A stretch of 64,000 nucleotides of DNA from Agrobacterium tumefaciens (GTDB taxonomy: Bacteria; Pseudomonadota; Alphaproteobacteria; Rhizobiales; Rhizobiaceae). Shown in pieces: positions 17,299 through 27,249 of the stretch; within the stretch, counting starts at the first letter, position 1; each line of letters opens with the position of its first letter. The position numbers were made by a program, and so were the translations under genes. The DNA lies in NCBI RefSeq assembly GCF_005221385.1, contig NZ_CP039903.1:2415001-2479000 (forward strand), in the 5' to 3' direction. The notes below the pieces were generated by a model. The model was not told the DNA's origin. It saw only the letters and a program-made list of their open reading frames with translations, and made no database searches.

Positions 17299-18072
17299 TC
17301 AGGAGAAAACCGCCGTCCCGATAACCGGCGTCGAGGGAACAGCCATGTCCCTCGGCTCCAACAGCCCGGAAAGAAATGCCTGACGGCCAGCCTCGATTGC
17401 ACGGGCAAAAGCCTCCGCCATGCCGACCGGGTTACCCGCCCCGGCAACCGCCGTGTTGAGGAGGACGGCATCGTAACCAAGTTCCATCACCGTCACCGCA
17501 TGTGACGGCCGGCCAATACCGGCATCGACGATCAGCGGCACATCGGGAAACCGCGCCCGCATCGATTTCAGCGCCGTCAGATTGAGCGGTCCCGTGGCGC
17601 TGCCGATCGGCGCGCACCATGGCATCAGCACCCTGCAGCCGGCCTCCAGCAGCTTTTCGCCCACGACAAGATCATCAGTCGTATAGGGAAAGACCTCGAA
17701 ACCCTCGCCGCAGAGGATTTTCGCCGCTTCCACCAGTGCAAAGACATCGGGCTGCAAGGTCTCGTGATGACCGATGACTTCGAGCTTGATCCAGTTGGTG
17801 CGAAACACCTCACGGGCCATCTTCGCCGTCAGCACCGCTTCCTTCACGGTGTGGCAACCGGCGGTATTGGGCAGGATGTGACGGTCCAGCTCGCGGATGA
17901 GTTCGAAGAACTGACCGCCTTTCTTGCCCCCCGCCATTTCCCGGCGCAGCGAAATCGTCAGAATATCCGTATTGCTGACCCGCACCGCATCGGCAAGCAC
18001 AGCGGGAGACGGATAACGCGCCGTGCCAAGGAGAAGGCGGGACGCGACCTCACGGCCATAAAGCGTCAGCAT
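17299..18072 (-). CDS. thiG: Thiazole synthase
   Basis: Forms thiazole phosphate from DXP, dehydroglycine (made by ThiO) and ThiS-thiocarboxylate. The protein is 257 aa, standard length, an (alpha/beta)8 barrel. The imine-forming lysine is in [17 protein letters not shown], and the phosphate-binding end is [36 protein letters not shown] precedes the ATG. It follows thiS by 4 nt and ends the thiCOSG operon; a thiE gene is not next to it. Confidence 0.96.
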   Translation of the reverse strand: MLTLYGREVASRLLLGTARYPSPAVLADAVRVSNTDILTISLRREMAGGKKGGQFFELIRELDRHILPNTAGCHTVKEAVLTAKMAREVFRTNWIKLEVIGHHETLQPDVFALVEAAKILCGEGFEVFPYTTDDLVVGEKLLEAGCRVLMPWCAPIGSATGPLNLTALKSMRARFPDVPLIVDAGIGRPSHAVTVMELGYDAVLLNTAVAGAGNPVGMAEAFARAIEAGRQAFLSGLLEPRDMAVPSTPVIGTAVFS

Positions 18073-18076
18073 GGCC

Positions 18077-18274
18077 TCAACCTCCCTGCATTGGCGAAAG
18101 GATTTCGACACAGTCGAACGCCTTCAGTTGATAATCGGCGCGCTCTTCCGAATGCACCAGCTCGCCATTCACTGCCGTCGCCAGCCACTCGCCTTCATAT
18201 TCAAGGTTGGCGAGCAACCCGGCCAGCGTCTCGGCGGCAAGATCAAGCTCGTCGCCATTCACCAGAAGTTTCAT
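18077..18274 (-). CDS. thiS: Sulfur-carrier protein ThiS
   Basis: A 65-aa ubiquitin-like protein that carries sulfur as a C-terminal thiocarboxylate for thiazole formation. It begins [12 protein letters not shown] and ends with the essential Gly-Gly (ILSPMQGG). Its start overlaps the end of thiO by 32 nt, and its stop is 4 nt before thiG, so the three are tightly coupled. Confidence 0.96.
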   Translation of the reverse strand: MKLLVNGDELDLAAETLAGLLANLEYEGEWLATAVNGELVHSEERADYQLKAFDCVEILSPMQGG

Positions 18275-19247
18275 GGTCCTTTTCCTTTTGAATAAGAGTT
18301 TGGCAGACGATCTCAACCGCCTTGCGCGCCATCGCCGGCGAGAGCAGAAAGCCGTGCCGGTACGCGCCATTGATGAAGATGGTCCCGCCGTCTTGCGTGA
18401 CATCAGGCAGATTGTCGGGATAGGCCGGGCGCACGCCCGTGCCGGTCTCGATGATTTGCGCTTCCGCAAAGGCCGGATGCACGGCATAGGCGGAATTCAG
18501 GAATTCCATCATCGAACGGGCGGAAATCGCCCCGGTATCCTCCGTCTCGATCATCGTCGCGCCCACCATGAAGCGGCCAGGCTCGCGCGGCACGATGTAA
18601 AGCGGTATGCGCGGATGCAGCAGTCGGACGGGACGGGAGAAAGAAATGTCACGGGTGGCGAGATAAAGCATCTCTCCCCGCACGCCGCGAAGGTTGCAAA
18701 TCTCCCCCACCGCCGCAGATCCGGTGCAATCCACCACCCGGTCGAACCGCTGTTCATCCAAAGGAACACCCATATGGAACTGCACACCCATCGCGCAAAG
18801 CCGCTCATGCAGCGATTTCAGAGCAAGGCGCGGATCGAGATGCCCCTCGCCCGGGAAATAAAGTCCGGACCGGAACCGGCCGGCAAGATCGGGCTCCAGA
18901 TCGGCGATTTCGCCTTCATCCACCCAGCAATAGCCGCTGGTCCGCGATGCAAAGCGCGATAGCTCCGCCCTGTCACGGACGGGTGCGACGACCAGCGTGC
19001 CGTTGCGGACCACCAGGCCGGGGGTCGCCTCGCCCCACCAGTCGAGCGCCGCCTGACCAAGCGTCAGAACCAACTCTTCAGCACTTTCACGCTCGCACCA
19101 GGGCGCCAGCATGCCGCCCGCGTAGAACGACGCCCCGCGAGAAGGCTCGGCATTGCGCTCCGACACCTCGACAGTAACGCCGCTCCGCGCCAGTTCGAAG
19201 GCCGCCGTCAGTCCGGCGACCCCCGTTCCCTTGACAAGGACGCGCAT
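18243..19247 (-). CDS. thiO: Glycine oxidase ThiO
   Basis: FAD enzyme oxidising glycine to dehydroglycine (iminoacetate) for thiazole synthesis. The protein is about 334 aa. The N-terminal FAD-binding motif is VLVKGTGVAGLTAAFELARSG, and the C-terminal ThiO signature is GTGVRPAYPDNLP plus NGAYRHGFLLSPAMA. The ATG at 19247 lies 1 nt past the thiC stop; an ATG 12 nt further upstream would overlap thiC. Neither has a clear ribosome-binding site, which suggests coupling to thiC translation. Confidence 0.94.
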   Translation of the reverse strand: MRVLVKGTGVAGLTAAFELARSGVTVEVSERNAEPSRGASFYAGGMLAPWCERESAEELVLTLGQAALDWWGEATPGLVVRNGTLVVAPVRDRAELSRFASRTSGYCWVDEGEIADLEPDLAGRFRSGLYFPGEGHLDPRLALKSLHERLCAMGVQFHMGVPLDEQRFDRVVDCTGSAAVGEICNLRGVRGEMLYLATRDISFSRPVRLLHPRIPLYIVPREPGRFMVGATMIETEDTGAISARSMMEFLNSAYAVHPAFAEAQIIETGTGVRPAYPDNLPDVTQDGGTIFINGAYRHGFLLSPAMARKAVEIVCQTLIQKEKDHETSGEWRRA

Positions 19248-19248
19248 T

Positions 19249-21272
<2,024 letters not shown>

Positions 21273-21372
21273 AATGGCCACAGGAAAAAACACCGGTCGC
21301 CTTTTGTCAAGGCCGCCGATCAACGCTTGGCAAAGGTGCGGGAATGGCGCATGCTGCCGTTAGTTGTAATTA

Positions 21373-21417
21373 ACCTAACGGTTTAGGTGAATATTATCGT
21401 TTGGGACATAACGATAA
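21373..21417. promoter_or_regulatory. Two inverted repeats upstream of the carrier-protein operon
   Basis: ACCTAA-CGGT-TTAGGT lies at 21373-21388 and TTATCGT-N10-ACGATAA at 21394-21417, both perfect. The second ends 43 nt before the carrier-protein ATG in the AT-rich gap between thiC and this operon. They are candidate operators for a dimeric regulator that is not encoded next door. Only the symmetry is observed. Confidence 0.45.
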
Positions 21418-21460
21418 GCACAAACCTTCCTAATGTTAATTTCATTGGAGATACGTCGGA

Positions 21461-21712
21461 ATGAATGCGACTATTCGTGAAATACTGGCAAAATTCGGCC
21501 AGCTTCCCACCCCCGTCGATACGATTGCAGATGAAGCAGATCTTTATGCGGCAGGCCTTTCTTCCTTTGCATCGGTGCAATTGATGCTGGGTATCGAGGA
21601 AGCATTCGATATCGAGTTTCCCGACAATCTGCTGAACCGCAAGTCCTTCGCCAGCATCAAGGCCATTGAAGACACCGTTAAGCTCATTCTGGATGGTAAA
21701 GAGGCTGCCTGA
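21461..21712 (+). CDS. Carrier protein (acyl/aminoacyl carrier protein)
   Basis: An 83-residue phosphopantetheine carrier protein. The attachment serine is most likely Ser35 in DLYAAGLSSFASVQLML, followed by an acidic helix II (LGIEEAFDIEFPDNLL). The GLSS motif is unlike the DSL of fatty-acid ACPs and matches carrier proteins loaded by aminoacyl:carrier-protein ligases. Its stop codon shares a base with the start of the flavoprotein gene (TGATG). No phosphopantetheinyl transferase gene is nearby, so a general one must serve it. Confidence 0.9.
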   Translation: MNATIREILAKFGQLPTPVDTIADEADLYAAGLSSFASVQLMLGIEEAFDIEFPDNLLNRKSFASIKAIEDTVKLILDGKEAA

Positions 21713-22893
21713 TGAACGTGACCGTAGCGCCGCAGGATGAAACGCTGTCCGCGCGCGCGGGCCGTGTCGCGACCATTGCCGCCAAACATGCAGACGAAGT
21801 GGATGTCACCGGCCGCTTCCCGCAGGAAGCTGTCGATGCATTGCGGCAGGAACGCCTGCTGGGCATCCAGGTCCCCGCCTCCCTCGGCGGCGAAGGCGCA
21901 TCCCTGCAGCAAATCGCCGATATCTGCGCCCGGCTCGGCCAGGCCTGTTCGGCAACCGCAATGATTTTCGCCATGCATCATATCAAGCTGTCCAGCCTGG
22001 TGGAACACGGCGAGGCAAGCGCGTGGCATGCGGAGTTCATGCAACGCATCGCCAGCGAACAGCTTCTGCTCGGCTCGGCCACCACCGAAGGCGGCATTGG
22101 CGGCAATCTGCGCAACTCCATCTGCGCGATCGAGGTCGAAGGCGACTTTTGCCGGCTGGAAAAGGATGCCACCGTCATTTCCTATGGCAGCAATGCCGAT
22201 GCGATCCTCATCACCTCGCGCGCCCACAAGGATGCCGCGCCGGCCGATCAGGTGATGACCGTTTTCCTGAAAAACCAGTACACGCTCGAAAAGACCCATG
22301 TCTGGGATACACTCGGCATGCGCGGCACCTGTTCGGACGGCTTTCTGTTCCGAGGTGAAGCGCCGGCGGCGCAAATTTTCCCGAAGCCGTTCGCGGAAAT
22401 CGCCGCGCAATCCATGCTTGCAAGCTCGCATCTCCTGTGGAGCGCCGTCTGGTATGGCATCGCCTCGGATGCTGTGCTGCGCGCCCAGTCTTTCGTCAGA
22501 GCGGCGGCACGCAAATCACCCGGCACCGCCCCTCCCGGCGCGATCCGGCTTGCCGAGGTTTCCACCAAGCTGCAGGTTGTGAAATCCAACATCATCGCCG
22601 GCATCAAGGCTTACGAGGACACCAAGAGCGATGCCGAAAAACTGATGTCCATGGCCTTTGCTGTTGCCATGAACAATGTGAAGATCTGCTCTTCGGAAAC
22701 CATTCTCGAGATCATCGACCACGCCATGCTGGTCTGCGGCATCATGGGTTACAAGAACGGCACGCCCTATAGCATCGGCCGCCACCTGCGCGACGCGCAC
22801 TCCGCGCGCCTGATGATTTCCAACGACCGTATTCTCGGCAATTCCGCCAATCTCCTGCTGGTTCACAAGCAGGACACCAGCCTCTTGGGATAA
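21712..22893 (+). CDS. Acyl-CoA-dehydrogenase-family flavoprotein, carrier-protein associated
   Basis: A 393-aa protein with the ACAD fold: N-terminal helical domain, a middle beta domain ([18 protein letters not shown]-binding) and a C-terminal four-helix domain. The end segment is [25 protein letters not shown], where ordinary acyl-CoA dehydrogenases often carry the catalytic glutamate in GY-x-x-E. Here no Glu stands at that place. The enzyme probably acts on an aminoacyl group tethered to the neighbouring carrier protein rather than on a CoA ester. It overlaps the carrier-protein gene by 1 nt and is followed by the ligase after 4 nt. The reaction is unknown. Confidence 0.87.
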   Translation: MNVTVAPQDETLSARAGRVATIAAKHADEVDVTGRFPQEAVDALRQERLLGIQVPASLGGEGASLQQIADICARLGQACSATAMIFAMHHIKLSSLVEHGEASAWHAEFMQRIASEQLLLGSATTEGGIGGNLRNSICAIEVEGDFCRLEKDATVISYGSNADAILITSRAHKDAAPADQVMTVFLKNQYTLEKTHVWDTLGMRGTCSDGFLFRGEAPAAQIFPKPFAEIAAQSMLASSHLLWSAVWYGIASDAVLRAQSFVRAAARKSPGTAPPGAIRLAEVSTKLQVVKSNIIAGIKAYEDTKSDAEKLMSMAFAVAMNNVKICSSETILEIIDHAMLVCGIMGYKNGTPYSIGRHLRDAHSARLMISNDRILGNSANLLLVHKQDTSLLG

Positions 22894-22897
22894 GACC

Positions 22898-23806
22898 ATG
22901 GACATGCAAACATCGTTCCTCGATCGACTGTTCGAAGAAGGCCTGCTGATTGAAACGGGTGTGGACGGTCTTTATGGACGCAGCGGCCAGTTCGAGGACG
23001 TCATTGCCGCATTCGAGCGGCTGATTGACCGCACGGGCGCTGCCGATGGTGCCGAAGCGATCCGTTTTCCGCCTGGCATCAACCGCGCCTATTTCGAAAA
23101 AAGCGGCTACATGAAGAGCTTCCCGCAGCTGGCCGGCACGGTCCATTCCTTCTGCGGCTGCGAGCTTGACCATGTCAGCCTTCTCAAATGCATGGATGAG
23201 GGTGAAGACTGGACCAAGGACCAGAAAGCCACCGACATCGTGCTGACGCCGGCAGCCTGCTACCCCCTTTATCCGACGATCGCCAAGCGCGGCGCGCTAC
23301 CTGCCGGCGGCGGTCTCTATGACATCCAGTCCTATTGCTTCCGCCATGAACCCTCCAAGGATCCGGCGCGCCAGCAGCTTTTCCGCATGCGCGAATATGT
23401 TTGCATGGGCACCGAGTCCGACGTCACCGAATTCCGCCAGACCTGGATGGATCGCGGCGTCGAAATGATGAAGGCGGTCGGGCTCGACGTCACCATCGAT
23501 GTTGCCAACGATCCTTTCTTCGGCCGTGCCGGCAAGATGCTCGCCAACAACCAGCGCGATCAGAACCTGAAATTCGAACTGCTGATCCCGGTCACATCCA
23601 CGACCAGCCCGACGGCCTGCATGAGTTTCAACTACCATCAGGATGCCTTCGGCCAGAAATGGGGTCTGAACCTCGCCAACGGCGATGTCGCCCATACCGC
23701 CTGTGTCGGTTTCGGCCTTGAGCGCATTGCGCTGGCGCTGTTTGCCCATCATGGTCTGGATGTGAAGAAATGGCCTGCAAAGGTCGTGGAAACCCTCTGG
23801 GGCTGA
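22898..23806 (+). CDS. Amino acid:carrier-protein ligase (atypical seryl-tRNA-synthetase homolog)
   Basis: A truncated class II aminoacyl-tRNA-synthetase paralog, 302 aa, lacking the tRNA-binding arm of SerRS. Such enzymes activate an amino acid and load it on a phosphopantetheine carrier protein instead of tRNA; Agrobacterium Atu2573 and Bradyrhizobium homologs load glycine or alanine. The zinc ligands of archaeal-type SerRS are all present: Cys121, Glu166 and Cys269. Motif 2 is [10 protein letters not shown] and motif 3 is [14 protein letters not shown]. Glycine is the expected substrate by similarity. The cognate carrier protein is encoded two genes upstream. Confidence 0.93.
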   Translation: MDMQTSFLDRLFEEGLLIETGVDGLYGRSGQFEDVIAAFERLIDRTGAADGAEAIRFPPGINRAYFEKSGYMKSFPQLAGTVHSFCGCELDHVSLLKCMDEGEDWTKDQKATDIVLTPAACYPLYPTIAKRGALPAGGGLYDIQSYCFRHEPSKDPARQQLFRMREYVCMGTESDVTEFRQTWMDRGVEMMKAVGLDVTIDVANDPFFGRAGKMLANNQRDQNLKFELLIPVTSTTSPTACMSFNYHQDAFGQKWGLNLANGDVAHTACVGFGLERIALALFAHHGLDVKKWPAKVVETLWG

Positions 23807-23812
23807 TTATCC

Positions 23813-24796
23813 ATGCGGCAGATTTTTCCCGGTCTCGACCCCAAAAACTATGTGCAGCACCCGCTCCATTCCTCAGAAAGAATGTGGCCGGAAACCAATT
23901 GCTACATTGATTTGTGGATCGAGGTGCTGGCCTCGAAAGGCTTAGCCCCGGAAGCCATGTTCGGCTTCACCCTCACGCAGGACTTTGAGGGTGACCAGTT
24001 CACCTTCTTCAAGGTGCCGCTGGAAGATCTCGAAGCGCTTTATGGCATTCGCGCCACCGAACTGGCGATCTTCGACCGGGTGGAAAACCACATTGAGGCG
24101 CAGCTGGAGCGCGGCCGCATCTGCCTGATCGAGATGGACAGTTTCTATATGCCCGACACCCATGGGGTGGGCTATCAGAAGGAACACGGCAAGACCACCG
24201 TCGCCATCAACAGGCTCGACCTGGCGAACCGGGAACTCGACTATTTCCACAATGCCGGCTTTTTCCATCTGTCGGGCGAGGATTTCGACGGATTGTTCCA
24301 GCACCATCTGGCCGAGACCGATCCGCCCTTCCTGCCCTACACCGAATTTGCGAAATTCGCAGACAGCGATCCGTCACCGGCCCATATTCGCAAGACAGCC
24401 GAGCGGTTGCTGAGATTTCATTTTTCGCGCCGGCCATCCGCCAATCCGGTCAGGGCTTTTTCAGCCGTGTTTCCGGCGCAGGTGGAAAAGGTTGCCGACA
24501 GGCCCTTCGGCTTTTTCCACAAATATGCCTTCAACACGCTGCGCCAGCTCGGCGCCAATTTCGAACTGGCGGCAAGCCACCTCGAATGGCTGGACAGGCA
24601 AGGTTTTTCCGAAGCAAGAGAGCATGCGCTGCGTATCTCGGAGGTCGCCAAGACTGTGCAATTCCAGCTTGCCCGCGCCGTCACCCGCCGTAAGTTCGAT
24701 GCGCTGGCATCCGTGCTCGATCCGGCAGCGGACGCATGGGATGGTTTGATGGAAAGCCTTGCGGCGAAACTATCTGATGCCAGCGAGGCCGCGTGA
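23813..24796 (+). CDS. DUF1839 protein, possible BtrH-like carrier-protein acyltransferase
   Basis: A 327-aa protein of a family seen beside amino acid:carrier-protein ligases. The first half has features reminiscent of the BtrH N-terminal papain-like domain: a lone early cysteine in PETNCYIDLWIEVL (Cys30), then APEAMFGF, and later MDSFYMPDTHGVGYQKEHGK with Asp109, His117 and His125. BtrH moves an aminoacyl side chain from a carrier protein to an aminoglycoside. By analogy this protein could unload the aminoacyl group from the neighbouring carrier protein on to an acceptor. The similarity is my own reading and not established. It overlaps the GH2 gene by 4 bp. Confidence 0.8.
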   Translation: MRQIFPGLDPKNYVQHPLHSSERMWPETNCYIDLWIEVLASKGLAPEAMFGFTLTQDFEGDQFTFFKVPLEDLEALYGIRATELAIFDRVENHIEAQLERGRICLIEMDSFYMPDTHGVGYQKEHGKTTVAINRLDLANRELDYFHNAGFFHLSGEDFDGLFQHHLAETDPPFLPYTEFAKFADSDPSPAHIRKTAERLLRFHFSRRPSANPVRAFSAVFPAQVEKVADRPFGFFHKYAFNTLRQLGANFELAASHLEWLDRQGFSEAREHALRISEVAKTVQFQLARAVTRRKFDALASVLDPAADAWDGLMESLAAKLSDASEAA

Positions 24797-27249
24797 GGAC
24801 CTATTTTCCGGGCGAAAGCGAGGAATTGCTGAGTGAAGGCTGGACGCTGACACTGACGCCCGCCAATGCCTGCGAAACCCCGTCCGACATTCCGGCAGCG
24901 CTTGAAAGCCTGCACGTCTCCGTGCCCGGCACGGTGGCACAGGCCCTGGAGGAGGCCGGGAAATTCGATCGGTTTGCCCCTGTCGCGCTCAACGACAAGG
25001 ATGCATGGTATCGGCTGACAATGATTTCCGATGCGCGGGAACGGGCCACGCTGCGCTTCGACGGCCTTTCCACCATTGCCGAAATCTTCTTCAACGGTGA
25101 GCTGATCGCCGCCAGCCAAAGCATGTTCGAAAGGCTGGAAGTGCCAGTCGCGCTCACTGGCGCGGACGAACTTTCGATCTGCTTCCGAGCACTTGCACCA
25201 CGGCTCGAAAAGACCGGTCCGCGCGCCCGCTGGCGTCCGCAGATGATGAATACGCAAGGGTTGCGGCTGATCCGCACCACCGCACTCGGCTATATGCCCG
25301 GCTGGTGCCCGGAAATCCATGCCGCAGGCCCATGGCGGCCCATCAGCCTCATCAGACAGGAAAGCGTGCTTTGCACCCTGCGATCTTCACTTGACGATAC
25401 CGGCAGGGGGAAGGTCAGCATCGTTCTCGAAGCGAACCGCGATATCCAGTCCGCACGGGTGATCTGCGCTGGTTACAGCATCAATCTTTCGAAGGGCGAA
25501 GACGGCAAACTCCTCGGCGAACTGCTTATACCCGGGGTCGAAATCTGGTGGCCGCACACCCATGGCAGGCCCGCACTGCACGACATCATTCTGGAGCTGG
25601 ATGGCAAGCAACACAGGCTTGGGCGCACCGGTTTCCGCCAGGTGGAGATCGATCACGGCGAGGACGGCAACGGTTTCGGGCTCAAGGTGAACGGGGAACC
25701 CGTCTTCTGCCGCGGCGCGGTCTGGACGACGGCCGACATCGTGCGCCTGCCGGGAACACGACCGAATTACGAGCCATGGCTCAAAAAAGCAGCCGAAGCC
25801 GGCATGAACATGATCCGTATCGGCGGCACCATGGCCTATGAGACGCCGGAATTCTTCGCGCTTTGCGATGAACTCGGCATCATGGTCTGGCAGGACGCCA
25901 TGCTTGCCAACTTCGACTACCCGGCAAAGGATGACGGCCTGCGCCAGCATATCGTTACGGAAATCTCGCAATTCCTCGAGGCGACAGCACTTTCTCCATC
26001 ACTCACCGTTTTCTGCGGCGGCAGCGAGATGTACCAGCAGGGCGCCATGCTCGGCCTGCCGGAACAGATATGGAAGGCGACGCTCACCGAGGAGATTATT
26101 CCGGATGTGATGGCTGAGAAACGGCCGGATGCGGCCTATGTCACCAATTCCCCCTCCGGCGGCGCGCTGCCATTTTTCCCCAATGCCGGGGTTGGTCACT
26201 ATTATGGTGTGGGCGCCTATTGCCGTCCGCTGGAAGATGCCCGCCGCGCCGATGTGCGCTTTGCCGCCGAGTGCCTGGCCTTTTCCAATATTCCCGAACA
26301 GGAAACGCTGGACAGATATCTTCCCGGCGTGGCCGTGCATGATCCACGCTGGAAAGCCCGCACGCCGCGCGATCGCGGCGCGTCCTGGGATTTCGAAGAT
26401 GTTCGCGATCATTATCTGAAGCTGCTTTACGACGTTGAGCCGGACGTTCTTCGGCGCGAGGACGGCGGGCTTTATCTCGACATGTCACGCGCAGCAACTG
26501 CCGAGGTCATGGAAACGACCTTCGCCGAATGGCGGCGCAGCGGTTCCTCTTGCCGGGGTGCGCTGGTCTGGACCCTGCAGGATCTCGTTCCCGGCGCTGG
26601 CTGGGGTATCATCGACGCCACCGGCCGGCCCAAATCCGTCTGGCACGCGCTGAAAAGAGCGTTCCGCCCCATCCAGCTCAGCCTTTCCGATGAAGGCACC
26701 AACGGGCTGGATATCCATCTCATCAACGAAACCGGCGACGGCTTTGAAGCCATGCTGGAGCTGACCTGCCTGCGCGACGGCATGCAGCCGGTCGTGCACA
26801 CCAAACGCCCGCTGACGATTTCACCGCGGCAGAGCCATATAATTGCCGCAACAGATTTGTTCGGCGCTTTTTTCGATACCACCTATGCCTATCGTTTCGG
26901 CCCGCCATCCCATGATGTCACGGTCGCCCGGCTTCGTGATGTCGCAACCGGGCTCGTCATCGCCGACGCCTTCAATTTCCCGCTCGGCCGGAAAAAGGCG
27001 CTGCATGCCGCCAATCTGGATCTGGATCTCGGTGAAACCAACGGCAACTGGTCGCTCGAAATCGGTACAGATCGTCTCGCGCAATCCGTCCACGTATCGG
27101 CGGAAGGCTATGGTGCTTCGGAAAACTGGTTCCACCTCGCCCCCGGCGAGAGCAAGACAATCAATCTTATGCCGGAGGCCGGAACAATCGAAACGCCACC
27201 TTCCGGAGAGGTGGTATCACTGGGCTCCGGCCGACGCTTCTCCTTTTAG
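24793..27249 (+). CDS. Glycoside hydrolase family 2-like protein (beta-mannosidase-like)
   Basis: An 818-aa protein with the GH2 layout: N-terminal sugar-binding jelly roll (about 45-190), an immunoglobulin-like domain, a TIM barrel (about 290-600) and C-terminal beta domains. The likely acid/base is Glu412 in FCGGSEMYQ, matching the C-G-N-x-E of beta-mannosidases. Glu493 in RFAAECLAF is a candidate nucleophile. There is no signal peptide, so it acts in the cytoplasm. The start is GTG, overlapping the DUF1839 stop (GTGA). It may process a glycosylated product or supply an acceptor sugar. Its last 33 nt overlap the convergent hydrolase gene. Confidence 0.85.
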   Translation: MRTYFPGESEELLSEGWTLTLTPANACETPSDIPAALESLHVSVPGTVAQALEEAGKFDRFAPVALNDKDAWYRLTMISDARERATLRFDGLSTIAEIFFNGELIAASQSMFERLEVPVALTGADELSICFRALAPRLEKTGPRARWRPQMMNTQGLRLIRTTALGYMPGWCPEIHAAGPWRPISLIRQESVLCTLRSSLDDTGRGKVSIVLEANRDIQSARVICAGYSINLSKGEDGKLLGELLIPGVEIWWPHTHGRPALHDIILELDGKQHRLGRTGFRQVEIDHGEDGNGFGLKVNGEPVFCRGAVWTTADIVRLPGTRPNYEPWLKKAAEAGMNMIRIGGTMAYETPEFFALCDELGIMVWQDAMLANFDYPAKDDGLRQHIVTEISQFLEATALSPSLTVFCGGSEMYQQGAMLGLPEQIWKATLTEEIIPDVMAEKRPDAAYVTNSPSGGALPFFPNAGVGHYYGVGAYCRPLEDARRADVRFAAECLAFSNIPEQETLDRYLPGVAVHDPRWKARTPRDRGASWDFEDVRDHYLKLLYDVEPDVLRREDGGLYLDMSRAATAEVMETTFAEWRRSGSSCRGALVWTLQDLVPGAGWGIIDATGRPKSVWHALKRAFRPIQLSLSDEGTNGLDIHLINETGDGFEAMLELTCLRDGMQPVVHTKRPLTISPRQSHIIAATDLFGAFFDTTYAYRFGPPSHDVTVARLRDVATGLVIADAFNFPLGRKKALHAANLDLDLGETNGNWSLEIGTDRLAQSVHVSAEGYGASENWFHLAPGESKTINLMPEAGTIETPPSGEVVSLGSGRRFSF

